Positions 6,654 through 14,439 are shown, counted from the stretch's first letter. The stretch is DNA of 45,669 bases from a virus (IMGVR_UViG_3300042502_001458:1-45669); one strand, 5' to 3'. The notes: generated by a model from the sequence alone, not told the origin. A program made the numbers and translations.

Positions 6654-7696
6654 TAAAAGTAATCACACTTATGACTGCTTTGGTTCCTACAATTGGACAT
6701 AAAGCTCTAGTTGAATTTTGTCGGCAATTAGCTTACATTAAAGGTGGTGAAGCTCATATTATTGTTGGTACTCAACCAAACGAACCCTTTATTCGAGAAC
6801 GAATTGAAGCTTTTATCAATGCGTTCCCGGAAACACAAGAGTTCAACATTCACAAATATCACAAACATGCACCACAAAGTCCAGAGGAAATGCCTGAAAG
6901 TTTTTGGGAATATTGGCGTGATGTTGTCATAAGCCTTGTTGGATCAGTCGGGCATGATGATATTTTTGTTGCGAGCGAACTCTATGGTATTGACATGGCT
7001 CGTATTCTTGGTTGTAAATTCATGCCATTTAATAGATATAGAGATATGTTGAATATTAAAGGCACTGCTGTTCGCAAAGACTTGCTAACACGATTTGCAG
7101 ATATTATGCCAGAATTTCAACCATATATTCGTAAGACTGTAACGCTCTTCGGACAGGAAAGCTGTGGAAAAACCACTATGGCTAAACGTCTTGCACGAGA
7201 CATGAACGGCACATTTGTTCCAGAATGGGCTCGTGAATATCTTGAAACTGTTGGTGTTGAAACAACCGACGATCGTATGTATGATATTGTGCACGGACAA
7301 GCAGCACTTCAAGGCGCTGCTGCAGGCGTTCAGAACAGGCCGTGGATTTTCCAAGACACCGACCTTTTAAGTACCATCGGTTACTATCATATCTATGGTG
7401 GTGCTATCCGTCAGCCAAAGGATCTACAAGATTGCCAATCGCTATTTGATCGCAGAAAATCGGATATGTATATTGTAATGAATGATCGCATTCCATTTGA
7501 AGAAGATCAACTACGCTATGGTGGTGACAAGCGCGAAAGCAGCAAACAGTTTTGGATCGATCTACTTGAAAAAAACAATTGTAAGTACTACGTTGTAAAA
7601 GAAACTGATCATGAAAAACAATTTGAAGAGATTCGAGTGTTTTTGCTTGAATGGTTTCACGAAGAAACTAGAATCATAAGCGAATATGAAAGATAA
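6650..7696 (+). CDS. nadR: NadR-like NMN adenylyltransferase / nicotinamide riboside kinase
   Basis: Two domains are visible. The N-terminal ~160 residues are nucleotidyltransferase-like (ALVPTIGHKALVEFC, IVGTQPNEP, NIKGTAVRKD); the first histidine of HxGH is threonine (TIGH), so adenylyl transfer may be weak. The second half is a P-loop ribosylnicotinamide kinase: Walker A FGQESCGKTT, WAREYLE, DTDLLSTIGYY. With PnuC, with which it is translationally coupled, it converts imported nicotinamide riboside to NMN. No DNA-binding domain as in enterobacterial NadR is present. Confidence 0.9.
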   Translation: MIKVITLMTALVPTIGHKALVEFCRQLAYIKGGEAHIIVGTQPNEPFIRERIEAFINAFPETQEFNIHKYHKHAPQSPEEMPESFWEYWRDVVISLVGSVGHDDIFVASELYGIDMARILGCKFMPFNRYRDMLNIKGTAVRKDLLTRFADIMPEFQPYIRKTVTLFGQESCGKTTMAKRLARDMNGTFVPEWAREYLETVGVETTDDRMYDIVHGQAALQGAAAGVQNRPWIFQDTDLLSTIGYYHIYGGAIRQPKDLQDCQSLFDRRKSDMYIVMNDRIPFEEDQLRYGGDKRESSKQFWIDLLEKNNCKYYVVKETDHEKQFEEIRVFLLEWFHEETRIISEYER

Positions 7697-7736
7697 GTAA
7701 AATAAATGTCATATTGATGTCGAAAGGGAATCACAA

Positions 7737-7880
7737 ATGGCCAAAAGGATCCTGATTGGTAACCACTTCTATCGCACTCGTCGTGGAAAGTTGGTTCAAA
7801 TCCCTGAGGAATGGGTGGGGCAAACGGTCCATCCACAGACTATCCGCAAAAGAAAATCTAAGAAAAAGGGCTACAAATAA
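7737..7880 (+). CDS. Small very basic protein (47 aa)
   Basis: ATG 7737 follows GAAAGGGA, and the frame ends at TAA 7878-7880 just before P5. The chain is strongly basic at the C-terminus (TIRKRKSKKKGYK), suggesting nucleic-acid or membrane binding. It lies between the two NAD+ operons. Family unknown. Confidence 0.6.
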   Translation: MAKRILIGNHFYRTRRGKLVQIPEEWVGQTVHPQTIRKRKSKKKGYK

Positions 7881-7888
7881 GATAGTGA

Positions 7889-7917
7889 TTGACATTTTCT
7901 TCATTATATGGTATAAA
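7889..7917 (+). promoter_or_regulatory. Early promoter P5 (nadM operon)
   Basis: TTGACA (7889-7894), 17 bases, TATAAA (7912-7917). Transcription should start about base 7924, the first base of the hairpin element, just as with P4. Confidence 0.82.
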
Positions 7918-7923
7918 TAAATT

Positions 7924-7968
7924 GAGTCCAGTGAGGACTCTAATAATAAGCAAAAGGAGTTTTTGCAC
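7924..7968 (+). promoter_or_regulatory. Two-hairpin leader element, copy 2 (candidate NAD+-linked riboswitch)
   Basis: Stem 1 GAGTCC/GGACTC (7924-7929/7935-7940) has loop AGTGA. The linker TAATAATAA leads to stem 2 GCAAAA/TTTTGC (7950-7955/7961-7966) with loop GGAGT. The GTG start of nadM-nudix is nine bases after GGAG, as in copy 1. Folding would hide the ribosome binding site, so an OFF switch when stem 2 is stabilised is the simplest model. Confidence 0.75.
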
Positions 7969-9012
7969 GTGAGAGATGCTTTAGTTTTCATCGGACGTTT
8001 CCAGCCCTTTCATAATGGGCACCGAGCGGTAATCGAAACCGCGCTTAAGCAAGCAAAAGAAGTAGTCGTTGTAGTCGGCTCTAGTTTTGCTGCTCGCAAT
8101 ATTCGAAACCCATTTACATTCGAAGAACGTAAGGCAATGATCGAAGCGGTATTCCCAGATGATCGGATTAAGATTGTTCCTGTCTCTGACTACCCATATG
8201 ACGATAACAAGTGGGTCAATGCGATCCAGAAGATCGTTGACCATACGGTTCCCTTGGCAAAAGATGTCGGACTGATTGGTCATTCCAAGGATAGCACCTC
8301 CTACTACCTAGAGATCTTTCCTCGCTGGAAGAATCATGTAGAAGTTGCTGATGTTTCTGGTATCGACGCAACTAATATTCGCAAGATGATGTTCGATACT
8401 GACATGCTAACATGTGCTGTTAGCAATGTTGAAAAAATTATGAATATGATGCCGGTTGATGCGTATAATGCAATGTGCAGAACAATTCTGTATCTCGGTC
8501 GCTCAGATGGTCCTTGGGAAACTCTTTGTTCAGAATACCAGATGGTTAAGAAGTATAAAGAAGCTTGGAAAGCTGCGCCGTTCCCTCCAACGTTTATGAC
8601 TGTCGATGCGGTAGTAGTTCAATCTGGTCATCTTCTTCTCGTGAAGCGGGGTGATATGCCCGGTAAAGGTCTCTTTGCTCTTCCCGGTGGTTTCCTTAAT
8701 CAAGATGAAACGATGCTAAATGGCGCCATTCGTGAGTTGAAGGAAGAAACCAAGATCAAGGTTCCGGTTCCTGTTCTCAAAGGATCGATCAAAGGTTCTA
8801 AAACCTTCGATGCGCCAAACCGTTCTGCTCGTGGTCGCACCATCACTCAGGCATTCTTCATTGATCTCGGCTTCGGCGATTTACCCAAGGTGAAAGGCTC
8901 TGACGATGCTGAGGAAGCATTTTGGATTCCATTCAATCAAGTGAAACAGGAGAAAATGTTTGAAGACCATGCCCATATCGTTTCACACTTTTTAGGCATT
9001 AGTTGGGAGTAG
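7969..9012 (+). CDS. nadM: Bifunctional NMN adenylyltransferase / Nudix hydrolase (NadM-Nudix)
   Basis: The N-terminal domain makes NAD+ from NMN and ATP. It has GRFQPFHNGH (HxGH, residues 15-18), NPFTFEERKAMI and the SGIDATNIRKMM motif. The C-terminal domain is a Nudix hydrolase with box GGFLNQDE...RELKEET (about 240-262), which in this fusion family acts on ADP-ribose. The start is GTG 7969, fixed by the hairpin-borne GGAG. Together with NadV it forms the nicotinamide-to-NAD+ route known as NARP2 in phages. Confidence 0.93.
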   Translation: MRDALVFIGRFQPFHNGHRAVIETALKQAKEVVVVVGSSFAARNIRNPFTFEERKAMIEAVFPDDRIKIVPVSDYPYDDNKWVNAIQKIVDHTVPLAKDVGLIGHSKDSTSYYLEIFPRWKNHVEVADVSGIDATNIRKMMFDTDMLTCAVSNVEKIMNMMPVDAYNAMCRTILYLGRSDGPWETLCSEYQMVKKYKEAWKAAPFPPTFMTVDAVVVQSGHLLLVKRGDMPGKGLFALPGGFLNQDETMLNGAIRELKEETKIKVPVPVLKGSIKGSKTFDAPNRSARGRTITQAFFIDLGFGDLPKVKGSDDAEEAFWIPFNQVKQEKMFEDHAHIVSHFLGISWE

Positions 9013-9020
9013 AATAAATT

Positions 9021-9308
9021 ATGAAAGTTATCAAAGATGGTAAACGCGGCCCAGGATGGGTGCGTAAATATATCTGTAATGGGCGGCACAATTCTGGTAA
9101 AGGGTGTGGTGCAACACTCTTAGTAACAAAGGAAGATCTTAGATATTTTCCCGGAGTTTACTCAGAAAGTTGGGGAGCAAAAGATCCTGCCGTATGTTTT
9201 AAATGCATCGCGTGCTCGAGCATTACTGATATTCCTAAGGATGAATGGCCTAATGACTACCAATCACTAGAACCATTTACTCATGAATGGTACAAGTCCT
9301 CTCAGTGA
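9021..9308 (+). CDS. Zinc-ribbon-like hypothetical protein (95 aa)
   Basis: Cysteines in YICNGRH...GCGAT and VCFKCIACSS suggest a zinc-binding ribbon. It lies between nadM-nudix and nadV in the same transcript, eight bases after the former. Its stop codon is part of the AGTGA loop of leader element copy 3, so ribosomes ending here would disturb that hairpin. Function unknown. Confidence 0.7.
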   Translation: MKVIKDGKRGPGWVRKYICNGRHNSGKGCGATLLVTKEDLRYFPGVYSESWGAKDPAVCFKCIACSSITDIPKDEWPNDYQSLEPFTHEWYKSSQ

Positions 9309-9338
9309 GAGAGGCACTAACAATAGAGGAGTTCTATT
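9298..9338 (+). promoter_or_regulatory. Two-hairpin leader element, copy 3 (before nadV)
   Basis: Stem 1 is CCTCTC/GAGAGG (9298-9303/9309-9314) with loop AGTGA. The linker CACTAAC leads to stem 2 AATAGA/TCTATT (9322-9327/9333-9338) with loop GGAGT. Loops equal those of copies 1 and 2, while both stems differ and still pair. This covariation is strong evidence for a selected RNA structure. The copy is intergenic inside an operon, so it can only act on translation or mRNA stability of nadV. Confidence 0.75.
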
Positions 9339-10790
9339 TTGAAAACTATACTACATCTACTTACAAGCATCATTCGAACTGACAGCTACAAATTATCGCA
9401 GTACGTTCAGTATCCAAAGGGTACCACTCATATTAGCTCATACATTGAAGCGCGAGGTGGAGAGCCAGAATCTGTATTCTTTGGTCTTCAGGCGTTTATG
9501 AAAGACTATATGACTACGCCAATCACTTCAAATGACGTCGACCGCGCTGAAAGAATTGTTCTTGCTCACGGATTACCGTTTAACCGTGAAGGATGGGATA
9601 TCATAGTTGATGAATACGATGGTATGCTTCCCGTTGAAATTAAAGCTGTTCCAGAAGGAACTGTTATGGGTACGAGCAACGTACAGGTTCAGGTGGTCAA
9701 CACTGATCCTCGCCTATTTTGGCTAACTTCATACCTTGAAACGGCAATGCTACGAGGTGTTTGGTATCCCTCGACTGTTGCAACAAAGTCGCGTAAGATG
9801 AAAAAACTCATTGCAAAGGCTCTTCACAAAACCTCAGATATTCCAGTCGAAGATCAAATTAACTTTAAGCTCCATGACTTTGGTGCGCGAGGTGCTTCTT
9901 CTACTGAAACTGCGGTGCTTGGAGGAATGGCTCATCTCGTTAACTTTATGGGTACTGACACCTTTGAAGCGCTTACAGGTGTTATGGAATACTACAACAC
10001 ATACGATGTAGTTGGGTTCTCTATTCCAGCATCTGAGCATTCAACGATTACTTCATGGGGTCGCGAAAACGAAGTTGTAGCATTTGAGAATATGATCGAT
10101 AAATTCGCTGATGAAGGCGAGATCTATGCATGCGTATCAGATAGTTATGACATCTATGCAGCTACTCGTGATCTGTGGGGTGATAAGCTAAAGGACAAGA
10201 TCATCGCAGCAGGAGGAACTCTTGTTGTACGACCAGATAGCGGTGATCCTCTTACGATGCCTATCGAAGTCATTGAAATTCTTATGGAAAAGTTTGGTTT
10301 CACTGTGAACACCAAGGGCTTTAAGGTTCTTCCTCCTTATATTCGAGTGATTCAAGGTGATGGCATCAATGAGACGAGTCTTCCAATCATCATTCAAAAT
10401 ATGATTGACAAGGGATTCTCACTTGATAACCTTGCCTTTGGTATGGGAGGAGGTCTCCTGCAAGCCTGGAACCGTGACACCTTGAAGTACGCAATGAAGG
10501 CTTCGGCCCGGCGGGATGAAACGGGCGTCTGGCATGATGTGTTCAAAGATCCAATCACCGATCATGGGAAAATCTCGAAGAAAGGTCGCCTTGGTCTTGT
10601 ATACGAATGTGGTCTTGGATCGTGTGGATACCGTACCGTTCCAGAAGATGTGGCTAATAAAAAGGGCAACGTCCTTCGAACAGTATATCGTAATGGAACA
10701 ATCTTCATAGAAGATACGTTCGATTATATTCGATTGAGGGCGAAGCTTCATGAGCACGAATATATTGACAATATCACAGATAGGTATTAA
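9339..10790 (+). CDS. nadV: Nicotinamide phosphoribosyltransferase NadV
   Basis: The 483-residue product joins nicotinamide to PRPP to give NMN. NAMPT signatures are present: TDSYKLSQYVQYP, SSYIEARGG, FGLQAFMKDY, FKLHDFGARGASS, GFSIPASEHST, VVRPDSGDP and FGMGGGLLQ. Its length is as usual for the family. TTG 9339 directly follows stem 2 of the leader element and is the only start that keeps the short N-terminus. It completes the two-step NadV-NadM salvage route. Confidence 0.95.
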   Translation: MKTILHLLTSIIRTDSYKLSQYVQYPKGTTHISSYIEARGGEPESVFFGLQAFMKDYMTTPITSNDVDRAERIVLAHGLPFNREGWDIIVDEYDGMLPVEIKAVPEGTVMGTSNVQVQVVNTDPRLFWLTSYLETAMLRGVWYPSTVATKSRKMKKLIAKALHKTSDIPVEDQINFKLHDFGARGASSTETAVLGGMAHLVNFMGTDTFEALTGVMEYYNTYDVVGFSIPASEHSTITSWGRENEVVAFENMIDKFADEGEIYACVSDSYDIYAATRDLWGDKLKDKIIAAGGTLVVRPDSGDPLTMPIEVIEILMEKFGFTVNTKGFKVLPPYIRVIQGDGINETSLPIIIQNMIDKGFSLDNLAFGMGGGLLQAWNRDTLKYAMKASARRDETGVWHDVFKDPITDHGKISKKGRLGLVYECGLGSCGYRTVPEDVANKKGNVLRTVYRNGTIFIEDTFDYIRLRAKLHEHEYIDNITDRY

Positions 10791-10839
10791 TATAATAACT
10801 GTCGATGAGACTAAGTGTGAGCGAAAAAGATAGGTAAAG

Positions 10840-11049
10840 ATGAATATTCATAGTGAGCCAGGAGTTGAGGTTACGTTCAGTGGTCGTAATGGATACGAAG
10901 CAGAACTGGCCAGAGCACAAACAATCTTCACCGTTGGCCAAGTGCTGACGGTGAAAGCCATCGAAGTTGGTGGTTGGAGTACGAGTGTGCAATTTGAAGA
11001 ATGCCCGAATAAGTGGTTTAATTCTGTTATGTTTGAAGACAAGGAATAA
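10840..11049 (+). CDS. Conserved phage hypothetical protein (69 aa)
   Basis: The pattern GVEVTFSGRNGYEAELARA...VGQVLTVKAIEVGGW...FNSVMFE is one I recognise from many small phage proteins of unknown function. It looks like a small beta-barrel. It is one base from the phosphoesterase gene and probably shares its transcript. Confidence 0.7.
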   Translation: MNIHSEPGVEVTFSGRNGYEAELARAQTIFTVGQVLTVKAIEVGGWSTSVQFEECPNKWFNSVMFEDKE

Positions 11050-11050
11050 A

Positions 11051-11614
11051 ATGAGTAATACGTGGGTGATATCTGATACACATTTCGGGCACGAAAACAT
11101 ACTAAATTTCATTGATTCTAGAAATGGGCTTAAAGTTCGTCCAAATTTTTCAAACGTTGATGAAATGGACGAATTCATGATCGATAATTGGAATTCTGTT
11201 GTAAAAGAAGGTGATAAAGTTTGGCATCTTGGTGATGTCATGATGGGCGACAAGATCAAGTTTGAAAAGAATTGGCGTAAACTGAATGGCAGCAAGCGTC
11301 TCTGTGTTGGTAATCATGATGATATCAAATACCTTTGCTCAGCCGGGATTTTCAAGTATATCGTTTTAGAGCGTAAGTTCAGAGAAGACGGTCTTCACCT
11401 TTCTCACGTACCCTTGCATTCATCACAGCACGAAATTGGTAAGCCGGGCTCTGGAAACTTTTTATGTAACGTTCATGGGCATATTCATGGCAATCCTACT
11501 CCAAATGGCAGATATATTAATGTTTCGGTTGAAGTCATTAACTACACGCCAGTTGCTTTGGAAGACCTTACCGCTCAGGCAAAAGTTTTACTTAAAACCT
11601 ACAATGATCAATGA
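11051..11614 (+). CDS. Calcineurin-like metallophosphoesterase
   Basis: ATG 11051 gives 187 residues with the two-metal motifs SDTHFGHE (D9, H11), HLGDVMMGD, GNHDD, HVPLH and VHGHIHG. Phage members cleave phosphodiesters; the substrate here is unknown and could be 2',3'-cyclic or cyclic nucleotides. A second, distinct member is encoded at 24492. Upstream in-frame residues overlapping the previous gene are ignored. Confidence 0.85.
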   Translation: MSNTWVISDTHFGHENILNFIDSRNGLKVRPNFSNVDEMDEFMIDNWNSVVKEGDKVWHLGDVMMGDKIKFEKNWRKLNGSKRLCVGNHDDIKYLCSAGIFKYIVLERKFREDGLHLSHVPLHSSQHEIGKPGSGNFLCNVHGHIHGNPTPNGRYINVSVEVINYTPVALEDLTAQAKVLLKTYNDQ

Positions 11615-11621
11615 AATATAG

Positions 11622-11650
11622 TTGACATTTTATTAATCATATGATATAAG
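11622..11650 (+). promoter_or_regulatory. Early promoter P6
   Basis: TTGACA (11622-11627), 17 bases, TATAAG (11645-11650). The -10 overlaps the AAGGAG (11648-11653) that would be the Shine-Dalgarno of the next gene, so P6 transcripts may be nearly leaderless. Confidence 0.75.
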
Positions 11651-11659
11651 GAGAACATA

Positions 11660-11902
11660 ATGGCAAAATTTGATCAAGGGGGCGGATGTCCATGTGGTCT
11701 TTACCGGGAATGCGACTGTGATATGTCAGAGGTGAGAAAACCAGTACCCTCTATCACATCAAAGACAAGCGATGAAGATGCCCAGCGTATTGCTCTAGTT
11801 TGGCGATTAAATGATGAACGCAATAGAAATATTGAACAAAAAAAGAAACGAATGCAAGAATTAGATGATATTGCTTGTATCTCTGAAGGAGAATGGAATT
11901 AA
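11660..11902 (+). CDS. Hypothetical protein (80 aa)
   Basis: The N-terminus has a cysteine cluster (CPCGLYRECDCD) that could bind a metal. The rest is a charged helix, probably coiled (RLNDERNRNIEQKKKRMQEL). Family unknown. Transcription from P6 would begin only a few bases before the ATG. Confidence 0.6.
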   Translation: MAKFDQGGGCPCGLYRECDCDMSEVRKPVPSITSKTSDEDAQRIALVWRLNDERNRNIEQKKKRMQELDDIACISEGEWN

Positions 11903-11904
11903 TA

Positions 11905-12045
11905 ATGTATTCCGGGTGTTGGGTTGAAAAAATGTCGAGGGGTGATTGGGCCATATGTTGGCCAGACGCGACTGTAATGGAACGCGGTTTTTCTTCAGCT
12001 AAGAAAGCCGAAGAAGCACTATCATATTATAGAAATAGAAAGTAA
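11905..12045 (+). CDS. Small hypothetical protein (46 aa)
   Basis: ATG 11905 follows the previous stop by two bases and the frame ends at TAA 12043-12045, filling the gap exactly. The C-terminus FSSAKKAEEALSYYRNRK is a repeated theme in small phage proteins. The N-terminal half is tryptophan-rich. Function unknown. Confidence 0.55.
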   Translation: MYSGCWVEKMSRGDWAICWPDATVMERGFSSAKKAEEALSYYRNRK

Positions 12046-12051
12046 AAAAAT

Positions 12052-12720
12052 ATGCGTGTTTATATTGGGAAATATCATAATCGTATCAGATGGCCACTTA
12101 GAGTACATGATTGGTATTTCAATAGGCGGTTTGGAGTTGATTACGATCACTGTGAAAAAGACTATAATATCTTTGATCGTGCCCTTATCAAAATTACAGA
12201 TGCTGCACAAGATCTGATTAACAAGTACATTAATAATCCGTGGATTGATAATCTTGAAAGAAAAATCAAAGTTCGAGTTGACTATTATGATGTGTGGTCG
12301 GCTGATCACACTCTGGCTTTGATCATTCATCCCGTTCTTCTTAAACTTAAAGAAGTCAAGCATGGTTCCCCCTTTGTTGATAACGAAGATGTTCCGGAAC
12401 ATCTTCGTAGCATTCAGGTTTCTGAAAGGGAAAATAAGTGGGATGTTGACGAGAACTATGAGGCTCGTTGGAATTGGGTCCTTGATGAAATGATCTGGGC
12501 CTTTGAACAATGTACTAAAGAAGATAATGGCGAAGATCAATTCTACTCTGGTGAAGTAGATTTGTTATTCGTTAAAGATGAAGAAACCGGCCTTTCACGA
12601 GTTATTGATGGACCAAAGAGCACATTTAAAATTGATAGTGAAGGAGAAAAGGCACACTATGCTCGTATTAAAAACGGACATAGATTGTTTGGAAAATACT
12701 ATTTTGGTTTGTGGGATTAA
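12052..12720 (+). CDS. Conserved large-phage protein of unknown function (222 aa)
   Basis: I recognise the pattern DYYDVWSADHTLALIIHPVL, KHGSPFVDNEDVPEHLR and WNWVLDEMIWAFEQ from many large phages. The family has no settled function. The central block is strongly conserved and polar. No membrane segment or nucleotide motif is seen. It lies seven bases from its upstream neighbour. Confidence 0.75.
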   Translation: MRVYIGKYHNRIRWPLRVHDWYFNRRFGVDYDHCEKDYNIFDRALIKITDAAQDLINKYINNPWIDNLERKIKVRVDYYDVWSADHTLALIIHPVLLKLKEVKHGSPFVDNEDVPEHLRSIQVSERENKWDVDENYEARWNWVLDEMIWAFEQCTKEDNGEDQFYSGEVDLLFVKDEETGLSRVIDGPKSTFKIDSEGEKAHYARIKNGHRLFGKYYFGLWD

Positions 12721-12732
12721 GGGAAAAGAAAG

Positions 12733-12954
12733 ATGATTGAATCAATCGCCTACATTATAATTGCGATGGTGATGTGTACTATGTTTTTTCTAATTTCGTT
12801 TGTAGTCGTTGCATTTGTGTTTTATCTTGTGAATATTGTAATTGGATTCGCAAAATCTCAAGAAGCGCTAGAAAAATATACATATTTAGTTGATGAAAAT
12901 GGAAACGATATCGTGCAAGATAATAGAGACATTAACACTACCTCTACTCAGTAA
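12733..12954 (+). CDS. Single-pass membrane protein (73 aa), paralogue 1
   Basis: Residues 5-38 are strongly hydrophobic and are followed by KYTYLVDENGNDIVQDN. The next gene has the same plan and a similar ending (KYRYILDERGNAIIVDEDG), suggesting tandem duplication. Both lie just before the SPFH gene and may be small partners of that membrane scaffold; this is inferred from position. Confidence 0.6.
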   Translation: MIESIAYIIIAMVMCTMFFLISFVVVAFVFYLVNIVIGFAKSQEALEKYTYLVDENGNDIVQDNRDINTTSTQ

Positions 12955-12997
12955 CAAAGGTAATGTTACTATACAAACACAATTGAAAGGATTACGA

Positions 12998-13192
12998 ATG
13001 TTTCTAACTGTTGTCGGTCTATTTGTTGTCTCTGCCATTCTAGCCGCAGGTGTATTTTTGTTTTTTTCGAAGGTTACGTTTAAGAAAACTCCAGAAAAGT
13101 ATAGGTATATTCTTGATGAAAGGGGCAACGCGATTATTGTTGATGAAGATGGCAGAATTCGAATCCTACCTAAGAACTCGAATGATGAATGA
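12998..13192 (+). CDS. Single-pass membrane protein (64 aa), paralogue 2
   Basis: ATG 12998 follows GAAAGGA. One hydrophobic segment (FLTVVGLFVVSAILAAGVFL) is followed by a cytoplasmic tail resembling that of the gene at 12733. In-frame sequence further upstream overlaps that gene and lacks a ribosome site. Confidence 0.6.
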   Translation: MFLTVVGLFVVSAILAAGVFLFFSKVTFKKTPEKYRYILDERGNAIIVDEDGRIRILPKNSNDE

Positions 13193-13217
13193 ATATAAAA
13201 TGAAGAAAGGAAAACAA

Positions 13218-14087
13218 ATGTCTAGAATTGTTATTGGAAGTATAGGTGCAGTCGTTGCTGGTATCGTAGCACTTACAGTACTCGGTGGATCTTGGTACAC
13301 CGTGGACTCTGGCGAACGCGGTGTTCTTCTACGTAATGGCGCCGTTGTTGGTACGGCTGATCCAGGTCTTGGTTTTAAGGTGCCTCTAATTGACTCTGTT
13401 CGTCGTATCAGCGTCCAGTCACAAGCCCGACCATATGCAGATATGCTTGCTTATTCGAAGGATCAACAAACTGCTGGTCTGACGCTATCGGTTAACTATA
13501 GGCTTCCTGTTGATCAGGTCGAGACAATATATACTAACTACGGCGGTGAAGAGGGTGTCCTAACGCGTTTACTTGATCGTCAAGTATTTGAAGAAACGAA
13601 GAACATCTTTGGTCGATTTAACGCAGTCACTGCAATCACTGAGCGCGAGCGTTTTGCCGCTGAAGTGCAGATGGCAATTCAGAAAGCTGTTATTGGTCCT
13701 ATTATCGTAGAGTCGGTTCAAATCGAAAACATTGACTTCTCCAACGCGTATGAGGACTCGATTGAAGCCCGTATGCTTGCAGAAGTCGAAGTCCAGAAGG
13801 TTCGTCAGAACGCTGAGCGCGAAAAGATTCAAGCAGAGATTGCAGTGATCCAAGCACAAGCCCAAGCTGACTCGAAACTTGCTCAAGCCAAAGCAGACGC
13901 AGAAGCGATCACTCTGCGTGGTAGCGCAGAAGCTGATGCGATTAAGGCAAAGGGTGCTGCCCTTCGTGATAACGCTGGCCTAATCGCCCTGACTCAAGCC
14001 GAGAAGTGGAATGGCGCATTGCCGACTACCATGGTGCCTGATTCGACTGTTCCATTCATGGACATGACTGCAAAGGTCGCCCAGTGA
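13218..14087 (+). CDS. SPFH/prohibitin-like membrane protein
   Basis: ATG 13218 opens a 289-residue protein with an N-terminal membrane anchor (IGSIGAVVAGIVALTVLGG) and the SPFH core (TVDSGERGVLLRNG, PGLGFKVPLIDSV, YRLPVDQVETIY). A long alanine/glutamate-rich coiled coil follows (about 190-265). SPFH proteins form rings on membranes; in T4 and host systems such proteins affect proteases and membrane integrity. An intrinsic terminator follows closely. Confidence 0.88.
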   Translation: MSRIVIGSIGAVVAGIVALTVLGGSWYTVDSGERGVLLRNGAVVGTADPGLGFKVPLIDSVRRISVQSQARPYADMLAYSKDQQTAGLTLSVNYRLPVDQVETIYTNYGGEEGVLTRLLDRQVFEETKNIFGRFNAVTAITERERFAAEVQMAIQKAVIGPIIVESVQIENIDFSNAYEDSIEARMLAEVEVQKVRQNAEREKIQAEIAVIQAQAQADSKLAQAKADAEAITLRGSAEADAIKAKGAALRDNAGLIALTQAEKWNGALPTTMVPDSTVPFMDMTAKVAQ

Positions 14088-14109
14088 TCACAAACTAAAT
14101 GTAGAAAAG

Positions 14110-14131
14110 GAGCGCTTCGGCGCTCTTTTTT
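14110..14131 (+). terminator. Intrinsic terminator after the SPFH gene
   Basis: GAGCGC and GCGCTC pair around a TTCG tetraloop (14110-14125) and are followed by six T residues. It is the clearest terminator in the window and directly precedes P7. Confidence 0.92.
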
Positions 14132-14132
14132 A

Positions 14133-14161
14133 TTGACATTCTCAGGAGATTTGTATACAAA
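14133..14161 (+). promoter_or_regulatory. Early promoter P7
   Basis: TTGACA (14133-14138) is followed by TATACA (14154-14159, 15-base spacing), overlapping TACAAA (17-base spacing). The -10 is weaker than in its siblings. Confidence 0.7.
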
Positions 14162-14191
14162 TAATCTAAAACAAGCAAGGAATAAAAGAAG

Positions 14192-14416
14192 ATGAACTAC
14201 AAATCGTTTGAAAACTTCGTACATAATTGTCGTAGTGGGTACTTGAACCCCTGGGACACGTTTTGTCTTTGGCTCTGTATTATGGGTATGAAACAGTGCA
14301 CTGAGAAAAAGACAAGTCTACGAAAATATTTAATGAATTGTCTTAAACCAGAAGGTTTCAACAAAAGGGACATTGGCGATATTGTCACGTATGTTGAACT
14401 CGATGGAAAAATCTGA
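14192..14416 (+). CDS. Hypothetical protein (74 aa), paralogue of 27039
   Basis: Unrecognised. The C-terminal block LRKYLMNCLKPEGFNKRDIGDI resembles LGKYVENCLRMEGFTIEGCNDI of the gene at 27039, so the two are probably distant duplicates. Cysteines in the middle are not arranged as a finger. Each copy is the first gene behind its own promoter. Confidence 0.6.
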   Translation: MNYKSFENFVHNCRSGYLNPWDTFCLWLCIMGMKQCTEKKTSLRKYLMNCLKPEGFNKRDIGDIVTYVELDGKI

Positions 14417-14439
14417 GTAATTACACGGAAAGTTTGAAA

